Below, piece after piece: positions 6,636 through 14,543 of a stretch of DNA of 31,852 nucleotides. A program made the position numbers and the translations under genes. This DNA is from JAXGRD01 sp050946655 (GTDB taxonomy: Bacteria > Bacillota > Clostridia > Peptostreptococcales > Anaerovoracaceae). Position 1 is the first letter of the stretch, and each line of letters opens with the position of its first letter. The stretch lies in assembly GCA_050946655.1 (NCBI GenBank), contig JBMNVE010000020.1, positions 1-31,852 of the forward strand. Direction: 5' to 3'. The notes under the pieces were generated by a model that was not told where the DNA came from, ran no database searches, and saw nothing but the letters and a program-made list of their open reading frames with translations.

Positions 6636-7259
6636 ATGGCAACAGTAAAAGTGCTTGATATGAGCGGAGCGGAAAAAGGGACCATTGAACTGGCGGATGG
6701 AATTTTCGGTATCGAACCCAACGCCCATGCGGTCCACGCTGTGGTAAAGAATCATTTGGCAAATAGAAGACAAGGTACCCAGTCCACATTGGATAGAGGC
6801 GAAGTAAGAGGCGGGGGCAGAAAGCCCTTCCGTCAGAAAGGGACCGGTCGGAGCAGACAGGGATCAACAACAGATCCATCCCAGATCGGAGGAGGCGTAG
6901 TATTTGCACCGAAGCCCAGAAGCTATAGGTACACACTACCCAAGAAGATGAGAAGACTGGCGATGCTGTCGGCTCTTTCCTCAAAGGTGAAGGAAAACGA
7001 AATCATCGTTTTGGAAGATCTGAAGTTTGAAGCACCCAAGACAAAGGATATGATCAAGCTTCTGGAAAACGTTAAAGCAGAAAAGAAGGCCCTCATCGTG
7101 ATGGCCGGCAAGGATGACAATGTGGTCAAGTCCGCAGCCAACATCCCCGGCGTCAGAACCGCGCTGGTTTCCACGATGAACGTGTATGAGATCATCAATC
7201 ACACCAACTTCATCGTGACCAAAGAGGCCCTGAGCAAGATTGAGGAGGTATATTCATAA
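6636..7259 (+). CDS. rplD: 50S ribosomal protein L4
   Basis: A 207-residue L4. The long basic loop around residues 45-80 (RQGTQSTLDRGEVRGGGRKP, then FRQKGTGRSRQGS) is the segment that lines the peptide exit tunnel together with L22, where macrolide-resistance changes arise in other bacteria. This copy looks intact. In E. coli L4 represses its own operon; that is not established for Bacillota. Its TAA overlaps the ATG of rplW by one base. Confidence 0.97.
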   Translation: MATVKVLDMSGAEKGTIELADGIFGIEPNAHAVHAVVKNHLANRRQGTQSTLDRGEVRGGGRKPFRQKGTGRSRQGSTTDPSQIGGGVVFAPKPRSYRYTLPKKMRRLAMLSALSSKVKENEIIVLEDLKFEAPKTKDMIKLLENVKAEKKALIVMAGKDDNVVKSAANIPGVRTALVSTMNVYEIINHTNFIVTKEALSKIEEVYS

Positions 7260-7549
7260 TGAGAACCCCTTACGACGTAGTATTGAAGCCTGTCATCTCC
7301 GAGAGAAGTATGGAAGACGCGCAGGCCAAGAAATATACATTTAAAGTGGCAGTGGATGCCAACAAGACAGAAGTAAAGCACGCAATCGAAGAGATCTTCG
7401 GCGTGGAAGTGAAGAAAGTTAACATCATGAACGTTAACGGCAAGTTAAAGAGAATGGGAAGAACATCCGGAATGACCGCAGCATCCAAGAAAGCTATCGT
7501 AACGCTTTCTGCAGGCAGCAAGGAAATCGAATTCTTCCAGGGACTGTAA
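7259..7549 (+). CDS. rplW: 50S ribosomal protein L23
   Basis: A 96-residue L23 starting MRTPYDVVLKPVISERSM. Residues 25-50 (KYTFKVAVDANKTEVKHAIE) are characteristic. L23 sits at the exit of the peptide tunnel and is the docking site of trigger factor and signal recognition particle. The start codon shares one base with the rplD stop (TAATG), and the binding site GAGG lies inside the end of rplD, so the two are translationally coupled. Confidence 0.97.
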   Translation: MRTPYDVVLKPVISERSMEDAQAKKYTFKVAVDANKTEVKHAIEEIFGVEVKKVNIMNVNGKLKRMGRTSGMTAASKKAIVTLSAGSKEIEFFQGL

Positions 7550-7565
7550 TAGGAGGACGAAAAAA

Positions 7566-8399
7566 ATGGGAATCAAAAAATATAACCCGACAACGCCCGG
7601 CCTGAGAGGAATGACGGTTTCCACATTTGAGGAAATCACAAAGAGCACTCCGGAGAAATCCCTGACTGTTACACTGAAGAAGCACGCAGGAAGGAACTCC
7701 AGAGGCAAGATCACCGTAAGAAACAGGGGCGGTGGATATAGACCCAAGTACAGGATCATCGACTTCAAGAGAAACAAGGACAACATTCCCGGAAACGTTT
7801 CCGCCATTGAATATGATCCCAATAGAAGTGCCAACATCGCACTGATCGTATACGCTGACGGCGAGAAGAGATACATCCTGGCCCCGGAAAACTTGAAGGT
7901 GGGAAATGTGATCTTCTCCGGCCCCGATGCGGACATCCAGGTGGGGAACGCCCTTCCCCTGGCAAACATCCCTGTGGGTACGATGATCCACAACATCGAG
8001 ATGAAGCCGGGTAGAGGCGGACAGCTGGTCAGATCCGCAGGAAACGGTGCACAGCTCATGGCAAAGGAGCATCCCTATGCGCAGATCAGGCTACCCTCCG
8101 GAGAAGTTCGAAAAATCCGAATGGAATGTCGAGCTACCGTAGGTGAGGTAGGTAACGAAGATCATCAGAACATCGATATCGGTAAGGCCGGTAAGAAAAG
8201 ACATATGGGAAGAAGACCCCATGTACGCGGATCCGCGATGAACCCCAATGACCATCCCCACGGCGGTGGTGAAGGAAAGACCGGAGTCGGACGTGTGAGC
8301 CCCGTATCACCTTGGGGGAAACCCACCTTGGGCTACAAGACCAGGAAGAAGAATAAAGACAGCGATAAATATATCGTGAAGAAGAGAAAAGAGAAATAA
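7566..8399 (+). CDS. rplB: 50S ribosomal protein L2
   Basis: A 277-residue L2, the normal length. It has the GGGYRPKYRIIDFKR motif near residue 60 and the conserved HPHGGGEGK near the C-terminus, with His230 matching the E. coli His229 required for full activity. L2 binds 23S rRNA near the peptidyl transferase centre and helps join the subunits. The tail is rich in lysine. AGGAGG precedes the start; the gap to rplW is 16 nt. Confidence 0.97.
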   Translation: MGIKKYNPTTPGLRGMTVSTFEEITKSTPEKSLTVTLKKHAGRNSRGKITVRNRGGGYRPKYRIIDFKRNKDNIPGNVSAIEYDPNRSANIALIVYADGEKRYILAPENLKVGNVIFSGPDADIQVGNALPLANIPVGTMIHNIEMKPGRGGQLVRSAGNGAQLMAKEHPYAQIRLPSGEVRKIRMECRATVGEVGNEDHQNIDIGKAGKKRHMGRRPHVRGSAMNPNDHPHGGGEGKTGVGRVSPVSPWGKPTLGYKTRKKNKDSDKYIVKKRKEK

Positions 8400-8416
8400 A
8401 GGAAGGAGCATAGAAC

Positions 8417-8686
8417 ATGGGCAGATCACTTAAAAAGGGTCCTTTCGTAAGCGCTAAGCTGCTTGCCGCCATCGAGGCAATGAATGCAGCCAACGAAAAG
8501 AAAGTCATAAAAACATGGTCCCGTCCGTCTACGATTTTCCCGCAGATGGTCGGACATACAATAGCAGTCCACGACGGCAGAAAACATGTCCCTGTGTACA
8601 TCACAGAAGATATGGTTGGACATAGACTCGGAGAATTTGCTCCGACCAGAATCCACAGAGGACATAGTGCCGATAAAAAGAGTTAA
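8417..8686 (+). CDS. rpsS: 30S ribosomal protein S19
   Basis: An 89-residue S19 with the diagnostic start MGRSLKKGPFV and the block TWSRPSTIFPQMVGHTIAVH followed by HVPVYITEDMVGHRLGEFAP. S19 forms a complex with S13 in the 30S head near the A site. GGAAGGAG precedes the start. Confidence 0.97.
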   Translation: MGRSLKKGPFVSAKLLAAIEAMNAANEKKVIKTWSRPSTIFPQMVGHTIAVHDGRKHVPVYITEDMVGHRLGEFAPTRIHRGHSADKKS

Positions 8687-8706
8687 CTAGAGAAGGAGAT
8701 AAGAAA

Positions 8707-9054
8707 ATGGAAGCAAAAGCAATTGCAAAATACGTAAGAATGTCTCCTATCAAGCTTAAGCCTGTAACAGATCTAGTAAGAGGAAAGGACTTGAGCGAGG
8801 CACTTACAATATTGAAGTTCACACCCGGAAAGGGCGCGGAACTGGTGGAAAAAGTTGTGAAATCCGCTGCGGCTAACGCAGAGAACAACTTGGACTTGAA
8901 CCCGGACGACCTGTATGTGGCTGAAGTTTACGCACATCAGGGACCTACCATGAAGAGATGGCGCGCAGGAGCACAGGGCAGAGCTTCTATGATCCTGAAG
9001 AGAAGCAGCCACATCGGTGTAACACTGCGAGAGAAAGAAATGGAGGTTCAGTAA
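8707..9054 (+). CDS. rplV: 50S ribosomal protein L22
   Basis: A 115-residue L22 with KYVRMSPIKLKPVTDLVRGK near the N-terminus and the tunnel-lining hairpin around residues 80-100 (GPTMKRWRAGAQGRASMI), which contacts nascent peptides next to L4. The last codons contain the GGAGG used by rpsC, whose ATG directly follows this gene's TAA. Confidence 0.97.
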   Translation: MEAKAIAKYVRMSPIKLKPVTDLVRGKDLSEALTILKFTPGKGAELVEKVVKSAAANAENNLDLNPDDLYVAEVYAHQGPTMKRWRAGAQGRASMILKRSSHIGVTLREKEMEVQ

Positions 9055-9975
9055 ATGGGTCAGAAAGTAAGTCCACACGGTCTCAGAGTTGGAATCATCA
9101 AAGACTGGGACTCCAAATGGTACGCGGATAAAGAAACATTTGCGGACTATCTGGTGGAAGATAATAATATCAGAGAATTCATCAAGAAAAAGTTGTACGC
9201 TGCAGGGATTTCCAGGATCCTCATCGACAGGCGCGCTGAAAATGAAATGCGTGTGACCATCCTCACCGGCAAGCCGGGCATGGTAATCGGTCGTTCCGGA
9301 GACGGAATCGAAGCATTGAAGGCTGACCTGATCAAGATGACCAAGAAGAACATCGCTGTGGAGATCAAGGAAGTCAGAAGGACTGAGATGGACGCGCAGC
9401 TGACAGCGGAAAGCATCGCACAGGCTCTGGAGAGAAGAATTTCCTTCAGAAGAGCCATGAAGCAGGCCATGGGCAGAACCATGAAGGCCGGCGCCAAGGG
9501 GATCAAAGTATTGGTTTCCGGAAGATTGGGCGGTGCTGAAATTGCAAGAAACGAAAAATACAGTGAGGGAAATGTTCCTCTTCACACTTTGAGGGCGGAC
9601 ATCGACTATGGTTTTGCGGAAGCCGACACCACCTACGGAAAGTTGGGCGTCAAAGTCTGGATCAATCATGGAGAGATCCTGGACAAGGGACTCCAGAGCA
9701 CCATTCGTGAAGATAAGCAGGCCGGCGGTCGAGACAGCAGGAGAAGAAGAGACGGGGATAGAAGGCCGAGAAGAGATGACAGAGGTCCCAGAAGCGGTGG
9801 CAGAGATGACAGGCGCAGAGGTAGAGACGGCAGAGCGGAAATGCCTAAGGCAGTAAATCCCAGAGTCAGAAAGGCACCTAAGCCGGACCCGGCACCTGCA
9901 GTAGCTGAAGAAGCACCCCAGAACACACCGGAAGTAAATCCCGAAGTCGCAAACAAAGGGGCGTCGGAAGAATAG
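9055..9975 (+). CDS. rpsC: 30S ribosomal protein S3 with a long charged C-terminal extension
   Basis: The first about 212 residues are a normal S3: MGQKVSPHGLRVGIIKDWDS, then a KH domain with KPGMVIGRSGDGIE near residues 75-88, and the C-terminal S3 domain ending KLGVKVWINHGEILDKG. Usual S3 is about 210-230 residues; this one has 306. The extra tail is an Arg/Asp/Gly-rich tract at residues 226-260, then a Pro/Ala/Glu-rich stretch to the end. S3 lines the mRNA entry channel with S4 and S5. The tail is probably disordered and may bind RNA, but its role is unknown. No gap separates it from rplV. Confidence 0.96.
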   Translation: MGQKVSPHGLRVGIIKDWDSKWYADKETFADYLVEDNNIREFIKKKLYAAGISRILIDRRAENEMRVTILTGKPGMVIGRSGDGIEALKADLIKMTKKNIAVEIKEVRRTEMDAQLTAESIAQALERRISFRRAMKQAMGRTMKAGAKGIKVLVSGRLGGAEIARNEKYSEGNVPLHTLRADIDYGFAEADTTYGKLGVKVWINHGEILDKGLQSTIREDKQAGGRDSRRRRDGDRRPRRDDRGPRSGGRDDRRRGRDGRAEMPKAVNPRVRKAPKPDPAPAVAEEAPQNTPEVNPEVANKGASEE

Positions 9976-10001
9976 ACAGATAGAGAAAGGAGGAACCAGC
10001 C

Positions 10002-10427
10002 ATGTTGATGCCAAAGCGCGTTAAACGTAGAAAGGTTCACAGAGGTAGAATGAAGGGCAAGGCAACCAGGGGAAACCTGGTCACCTACGGTGAATATGGC
10101 CTTGTTGCAACAGAATGCGGATGGATCACTTCTAACCAGATCGAAGCGGCTCGTATTGCCATGACCAGATCCATTAGAAGAGGCGGTAAGGTTTACATCA
10201 AAATCTTCCCCCACAAGTCCGTAACCAAGAAGCCGGCCGAAGTACGAATGGGTTCCGGAAAGGGTTCTCCCGAATACTGGGTAGCCGTTGTAAAGCCGGG
10301 TAGGATCTTGTTCGAAATCGAAGGTGTGACCTTCGACCAGGCGAAGGAAGCCATGAGGCTGGCCGCACACAAACTTCCTATTAAGAGTAAGTTTGCCATC
10401 AAAGGACAGGAGGGTGGTGAAGCGTAA
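10002..10427 (+). CDS. rplP: 50S ribosomal protein L16
   Basis: A 141-residue L16 beginning MLMPKRVKRRKVHRGRMKG, with the conserved GKGSPEYWVAVVKPGRILFE near residue 85-105. L16 sits near the A site and helps organise tRNA binding in the 50S. AAAGGAGG precedes the start. The TAA overlaps the ATG of rpmC by one base. Confidence 0.97.
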   Translation: MLMPKRVKRRKVHRGRMKGKATRGNLVTYGEYGLVATECGWITSNQIEAARIAMTRSIRRGGKVYIKIFPHKSVTKKPAEVRMGSGKGSPEYWVAVVKPGRILFEIEGVTFDQAKEAMRLAAHKLPIKSKFAIKGQEGGEA

Positions 10428-10633
10428 TGGAATTAAAGAAAATGAGAGAAATGACAGATGCGGAACTGACCGTTGAACTGAGCAAAATGAAGAAGGATCT
10501 TTTTAACCTGAGATTCCAACACGTGACCGGTCAGCTGGAAAATCCCATCAAAATGCGAGACACCAAGAGAGATATCGCAAGAGTAAAAACCATCATCAGA
10601 GAAAAAGAACTTGAAAAAGTTCGTGCTGAATAG
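10427..10633 (+). CDS. rpmC: 50S ribosomal protein L29
   Basis: A 68-residue, mostly helical L29 with the signature LFNLRFQHVTGQLENP and the basic TKRDIARVKTIIREKE segment. L29 lies at the peptide exit next to L23. It is coupled to rplP by a TAATG overlap, with GGAGG inside the end of rplP. Confidence 0.96.
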   Translation: MELKKMREMTDAELTVELSKMKKDLFNLRFQHVTGQLENPIKMRDTKRDIARVKTIIREKELEKVRAE

Positions 10634-10649
10634 GAAAGGAGGATGAATT

Positions 10650-10910
10650 ATGACAGTTGAAAGAAATAAAAGAAAGACCAGAGTCGGCATTGTCGTAAGT
10701 GACAAGATGGATAAGACTGTAGTGGTCGCTTTGCAAGACTCCGTAAGACATTCTCTTTATGGCAAATCGGTGAAGAGAACCAATAAGGTAAAAGCTCACG
10801 ACGAAGCAAATGAATGTAACATCGGTGACAAAGTGAGGATCATGGAGACAAGACCTCTATCGGCAGATAAGAGATGGAGACTTGTGAGCATTGTAGAAAA
10901 GGTTAAGTAA
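10650..10910 (+). CDS. rpsQ: 30S ribosomal protein S17
   Basis: An 86-residue S17 with an OB fold. The run TRVGIVVSDKMDKTVVVALQ near residues 10-30 and KAHDEANECNIGDKVRIMET are typical. S17 is a primary binder of the 16S rRNA 5' domain. AAAGGAGG precedes the start. Confidence 0.97.
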   Translation: MTVERNKRKTRVGIVVSDKMDKTVVVALQDSVRHSLYGKSVKRTNKVKAHDEANECNIGDKVRIMETRPLSADKRWRLVSIVEKVK

Positions 10911-10923
10911 GGAGGACCGGAAA

Positions 10924-11292
10924 ATGATTCAGGTAGAAAGTAGACTGAAAGTCGCTGACAATTCCGGTGCGAAAGAACTGTTATGCATTCGTGTACTGGG
11001 AGGCACACGCCGTCAGTACGCAAATATCGGAGACATAATTGTTTGTGCCGTAAAAGAAGCCACGCCCGGCGGTCAGGTAAAAAAGGGTGACGTGGTGAGA
11101 GCGGTTGTGGTCAGATCCAAGTTCGGGACAAGAAGAACAGACGGAAGCTATGTGAAATTCGACCAGAACGCAGCTGTGATCATCAAGGAAGACAAGAACC
11201 CGGTTGGAACGCGTATTTTCGGACCGGTAGCAAGAGAACTGAGAGACAGAAGCTTTATGAAGATCGTGTCTTTGGCACCGGAAGTATTATAG
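10924..11292 (+). CDS. rplN: 50S ribosomal protein L14
   Basis: A 122-residue L14, the exact usual length, starting MIQVESRLKVADNSGAKELL with GDVVRAVVVRSK in the middle and IFGPVARELRD near the end. It forms part of intersubunit bridges and is the docking site of the silencing factor RsfS. In E. coli this gene begins the spc operon; here no promoter separates it from rpsQ (13-nt gap). Confidence 0.97.
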   Translation: MIQVESRLKVADNSGAKELLCIRVLGGTRRQYANIGDIIVCAVKEATPGGQVKKGDVVRAVVVRSKFGTRRTDGSYVKFDQNAAVIIKEDKNPVGTRIFGPVARELRDRSFMKIVSLAPEVL

Positions 11293-11301
11293 GAGGACAA
11301 C

Positions 11302-11607
11302 ATGCGTATTAAAAAAGATGATATGGTAACTGTCCTTACCGGAAAAGACAAGGGCAAAAAAGGAAAGGTCCTGAAGGTTCTTCCCGCAAAGGAAAGAGTC
11401 ATCGTTGAAGGGATCAACATGCAGACGAAGCATCAGAAGCAGACCAGAACTGCAGGCGCCGAGATCAAGCATCAGGAAGGCTCCATCCATGTATCCAACG
11501 TCATGCTCATCGACGGCAAGACCAAGGAAGCCACCAAAGTGGGCTACCGCATGGAGGGAGACAAAAAAGTTAGATTTTCTAAAAAAAGCGGTAACGCAAT
11601 CGACTGA
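11302..11607 (+). CDS. rplX: 50S ribosomal protein L24
   Basis: A 101-residue L24 whose N-terminal KOW motif reads DMVTVLTGKDKGKKGKVLKV. L24 initiates 50S assembly on 23S rRNA. It follows rplN by 9 nt with AGGAGG in the gap. Confidence 0.97.
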   Translation: MRIKKDDMVTVLTGKDKGKKGKVLKVLPAKERVIVEGINMQTKHQKQTRTAGAEIKHQEGSIHVSNVMLIDGKTKEATKVGYRMEGDKKVRFSKKSGNAID

Positions 11608-11624
11608 GAAAGGAGGAGAGTTCG

Positions 11625-12167
11625 TTGACAGCAAGATTGAAAGAAACATACAAGAATGAAGCATTCAAGGCTTTGATGGACAAGTTCCAGTACAAGAACG
11701 TTATGGAAGTTCCCAAGCTGGAAAAGATCACCATCAATATCGGACTGGGCGAAGCGAAGGAAAACGCAAAGCTGATGGAAACAGCCGTGGAAGAGCTGGG
11801 ACTGATTTCCGGCCAGAGACCTGTCGTGACCAAGTCCAAGAAGTCTATTGCTAACTTCAAGGTGAGAGCCGGCATGCCGGTGGGAACCAAGGTCACTCTT
11901 CGTGGCGAGAACATGTATGAGTTTGCAGACAAGTTCTTCAACATCGCTCTTCCCAGAGTGAGAGACTTTAAGGGAGTGAGCAGGAATGCCTTTGACGGCA
12001 GAGGAAACTACTCCATGGGTGTAAAGGAGCAGCTCATCTTCCCGGAGATCAACTACGATAAAGTTGACAAGATCAAGGGAATGAATGTAGTATTTACAAC
12101 GACGGCCAAGACCGATGAAGAGGCGGCATATTTGCTGGAACTTCTGGGACTGCCGTTTGAAAAATAG
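11625..12167 (+). CDS. rplE: 50S ribosomal protein L5 (TTG start)
   Basis: A 180-residue L5 beginning TARLKETYKNEAFKALMD after the initiator. The start codon is TTG at 11625, preceded by AAAGGAGGAG with 5-8 nt spacing; no ATG gives the complete N-terminus. The segments LEKITINIGLGEAKENAK and GRGNYSMGVKEQLIFPEI are characteristic. L5 binds 5S rRNA in the central protuberance with L18. TTG may lower translation per mRNA compared with ATG neighbours. Confidence 0.96.
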   Translation: MTARLKETYKNEAFKALMDKFQYKNVMEVPKLEKITINIGLGEAKENAKLMETAVEELGLISGQRPVVTKSKKSIANFKVRAGMPVGTKVTLRGENMYEFADKFFNIALPRVRDFKGVSRNAFDGRGNYSMGVKEQLIFPEINYDKVDKIKGMNVVFTTTAKTDEEAAYLLELLGLPFEK

Positions 12168-12182
12168 GAGGGAAGAAAACGT

Positions 12183-12368
12183 ATGGCTAAGACATCTCTC
12201 AAAGTAAAGCAGCAGAGAAAACCCAAGTTTTCCACCAGAGCATATACCAGGTGCCGGATCTGTGGCAGACCCCACTCCGTGCTGAAGAAGTACGGGATCT
12301 GCAGGATCTGCTTCAGAGAGCTTGCTTACAAGGGGGAGATCCCCGGCGTCAAAAAAGCGAGCTGGTAA
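12183..12368 (+). CDS. rpsN: 30S ribosomal protein S14, zinc-binding type
   Basis: A 61-residue short (C+, type Z) S14 with two CxxC pairs, Cys24/Cys27 and Cys40/Cys43 (TRCRICGRPH and GICRICF), which hold one zinc. Many Bacillota carry a second, zinc-free S14 elsewhere; none is seen here. It sits in the 30S head. A 96-nt gap with a hairpin separates it from rpsH, unusually long for this cluster. Confidence 0.97.
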   Translation: MAKTSLKVKQQRKPKFSTRAYTRCRICGRPHSVLKKYGICRICFRELAYKGEIPGVKKASW

Positions 12369-12386
12369 GCGGACATATATGTCTGC
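12369..12386 (+). other. Palindrome after rpsN
   Basis: GACATATATGTC (12372-12383) is a perfect palindrome extended by further pairs, one of them G-U, to 12369-12386. It lies in the 96-nt gap before rpsH and has no T run. It could be an RNA stem controlling S8 translation or stability; S8 autoregulates through its own mRNA in E. coli, but the site differs. Confidence 0.35.
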
Positions 12387-12464
12387 ATCGAACGTTAAAT
12401 TTTGCCAAGTTGTGAAGGGTATGACCTGCGTAACAAAACTGGCAGAGAAAGGAGCATTAGCATT

Positions 12465-12863
12465 ATGACAATGACAGATCCCATAGCAGATATGCTGACA
12501 AGAATCAGGAATGCCAATACTGCATCTCACGAAACGGTGGATATCCCTGCCTCAAAGATCAAAAAGTCCATTGCGGGCATTTTGGAGGAGGAAGGATATA
12601 TCAAGGGATTCGAGATCATAGAAGACGATAAGCAGGGAATCATCCGCATTGAGATGAAGTACGGCCCTGCCAAGGAAAAAGTTATCAACGGACTGAAGAA
12701 AATTTCAAAGCCCGGCCTGAAGGTATATGCCAAGGCCAGCGACGTTCCCAGAGTATTGGGGGGCCTTGGAATCGCTATCATCTCCACTTCCAACGGAGTG
12801 ATCAGCGACAAGGAAGCCAGGAAACTGGGCGTAGGCGGCGAAGTTATCTGTTATGTATGGTAG
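12465..12863 (+). CDS. rpsH: 30S ribosomal protein S8
   Basis: A 132-residue S8 starting MTMTDPIADMLTRIRNAN and ending with the conserved GGEVICYVW. I chose the ATG at 12465, about 10 nt after AAAGGAG, because it gives the family's exact length; the frame is open back to 12402, but that part does not resemble S8. ATG 12471 is too far from the binding site. S8 is a key binder of the 16S central domain. Confidence 0.96.
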   Translation: MTMTDPIADMLTRIRNANTASHETVDIPASKIKKSIAGILEEEGYIKGFEIIEDDKQGIIRIEMKYGPAKEKVINGLKKISKPGLKVYAKASDVPRVLGGLGIAIISTSNGVISDKEARKLGVGGEVICYVW

Positions 12864-12875
12864 GAGGAAGAAAGA

Positions 12876-13424
12876 ATGTCTAGAGTAGGGTTAAAGCCTG
12901 TTGATCTTCCTGCCGGCGTTGAAGTGAAGGTCGACGAAAACAATTTAGTTACCGTCAAAGGCCCAAATGGTCAACTCCAGGAACAGATCAGCAAATTGAT
13001 CACCATGGAAACCAAGGAAAACCAACTTGTGTTTTCACGGGGAGGCGAGAGCAAAACACAACGTGAGCAGCATGGTTTGGCCAGAGCGCTGGTGGCTAAC
13101 ATGGTAGAAGGCGTCACTAAAGGCTTTGAGATCAAATTAGAGCTTCAGGGCGTTGGATACAGAGTAGAGAAGAAGGGAAAGACCTTGGTGATGAACCTGG
13201 GGTACTCCCATCCCATCGAGATGGAAGATCCCGAAGGGATCACCACCGAAGCACCCTCTGCGACACAGATCGTCGTAAAGGGAAGCGATAAGAAAGTTGT
13301 AGGAAATTACGCGGCCAACATCCGCAAGTGGAGAAAGCCTGAGCCTTATAAGGGCAAGGGGATTCGATACGAAGGCGAACAGATCCGTCGTAAGGAAGGT
13401 AAGGCCGGCGTTAAGTCTGAATAA
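12876..13424 (+). CDS. rplF: 50S ribosomal protein L6
   Basis: A 182-residue L6 with two repeated L6 domains. It starts MSRVGLKPVDLPAGVEVKVD; the GVTKGFEIKLELQGVGYRVE segment joins the halves, and WRKPEPYKGKGIRYEGE is the C-terminal signature. L6 lies near the factor-binding site. AGGAGG precedes it with a 12-nt gap. Confidence 0.97.
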   Translation: MSRVGLKPVDLPAGVEVKVDENNLVTVKGPNGQLQEQISKLITMETKENQLVFSRGGESKTQREQHGLARALVANMVEGVTKGFEIKLELQGVGYRVEKKGKTLVMNLGYSHPIEMEDPEGITTEAPSATQIVVKGSDKKVVGNYAANIRKWRKPEPYKGKGIRYEGEQIRRKEGKAGVKSE

Positions 13425-13442
13425 GAAAGGAGCCTACTGCAA

Positions 13443-13808
13443 ATGGCGAAAGAAAGCAGAAATGACAGACGCAAGGAGAGACACGGCAGGATCAGACAGA
13501 ATTTGTATGGGACTCCGGAAAGACCCAGGTTGTCTGTTTACAGAAGCAATAAGAATATCTCCGTGCAGCTCATTGACGACGTCAATGGGACCACTCTTGT
13601 AGCGGCGTCTTCACTGGACAAGGAACTGAAAGCACAGATCCAAAACGGTGGGAATAAAGAAGCCGCTAAACAGGTGGGAGAAGCTATCGCAAAGCGAGCC
13701 CTTGCTAAGGGTATAGAAACCGTGTCCTTTGACAGAGGCGGATTCTTATACCACGGCAGAGTAAAGGAGCTGGCAGAAGGAGCCCGCGGGGCCGGACTGA
13801 AGTTCTAA
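13443..13808 (+). CDS. rplR: 50S ribosomal protein L18
   Basis: A 121-residue L18 with RRKERHGRIRQNLYGTPERP near the N-terminus, SNKNISVQLIDD in the middle and FDRGGFLYHGRVKELAEGAR at the end. It binds 5S rRNA with L5. AAAGGAG precedes the start. Confidence 0.97.
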   Translation: MAKESRNDRRKERHGRIRQNLYGTPERPRLSVYRSNKNISVQLIDDVNGTTLVAASSLDKELKAQIQNGGNKEAAKQVGEAIAKRALAKGIETVSFDRGGFLYHGRVKELAEGARGAGLKF

Positions 13809-13824
13809 CAGGAGGATACAAGGA

Positions 13825-14328
13825 ATGCGAAATACAATTGATGCATCCAAGCTGGAATTGAATGAAACTATCGTCAACATCAGACGTGTCGCCAAGACGG
13901 TCAAGGGCGGTAGAAACATGAGATTCAGCGTAACCGTGGTTGTTGGAGACGGCGATGGTCACGTAGGCGTAGGCCTGGGCAAGGCGCAGGAAATTCCTGA
14001 GGCTGTCCGTAAGGCTACAGAAGATGCAAAGAAGAATCTAATCACAGTTCCCACGGTGGGAACCACTATACCACACAGACACATCGGTGTGTTCGGTGCG
14101 GGAAGAGTCCTGCTCATGCCGGCAGCAGAAGGTACCGGCGTTATTGCGGGATCTTCAGTTCGTACCGTGCTGGAATCCGCCGGCATCAAGGATGTGAGAG
14201 CCAAGTCCATCGGTTCCAGTAATACCGGAAACATGGCATATGCCGCACTTCAGGGCTTGAAAGAGCTGAAGACTGTAGAGGAAGTGGCAAGGCTCAGAGG
14301 GAAAACAAAAGAAGAAATATTCGGATAG
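13825..14328 (+). CDS. rpsE: 30S ribosomal protein S5
   Basis: A 167-residue S5 with an N-terminal double-stranded RNA-binding domain (RRVAKTVKGGRNMRFSVTVV, the usual spectinomycin-site loop region) and a C-terminal domain containing GSSNTGNMAYAALQGLKELK. It takes part in decoding accuracy with S4. The stop overlaps the binding site of rpmD. Confidence 0.97.
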   Translation: MRNTIDASKLELNETIVNIRRVAKTVKGGRNMRFSVTVVVGDGDGHVGVGLGKAQEIPEAVRKATEDAKKNLITVPTVGTTIPHRHIGVFGAGRVLLMPAAEGTGVIAGSSVRTVLESAGIKDVRAKSIGSSNTGNMAYAALQGLKELKTVEEVARLRGKTKEEIFG

Positions 14329-14341
14329 GAGGGAGATGCAA

Positions 14342-14524
14342 ATGGAAAAAATGTTAAAAATTACCCTGACTAAAAGCACCATCGGCGCTTCTCCCAAACA
14401 AAGAAAAGTAGTAGAAGCGTTAGGATTAAGAAAGATGCATCAGTCAGTAGAACTGATCGACAGCCCTGTTACAAGAGGTGCTGTTGAGAAGGTATCGCAT
14501 CTTCTTACTGTAGAAGAACTATAG
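14342..14524 (+). CDS. rpmD: 50S ribosomal protein L30
   Basis: A 60-residue L30 with KITLTKSTIGASPKQRKVVE and the ending GAVEKVSHLLTVEEL. Two in-frame ATGs exist at 14336 and 14342. The first is only about 3 nt from AGGAGG, so I prefer 14342 at 9 nt, which also gives the usual length. L30 is small and sometimes absent in bacteria. Confidence 0.92.
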   Translation: MEKMLKITLTKSTIGASPKQRKVVEALGLRKMHQSVELIDSPVTRGAVEKVSHLLTVEEL

Positions 14525-14543
14525 AAAAAGGAGGTGCAAACAA

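Noticed and set aside
8773..10014. Open frame of 413 codons on the minus strand across rplV and rpsC
   Set aside because: It lies opposite conserved ribosomal genes, its product is low-complexity and Cys/Ser/Phe-rich, and it has no binding site. It is a by-product of codon use on the other strand. The same holds for minus-strand frames at 11544-12530 and 19702-20631.
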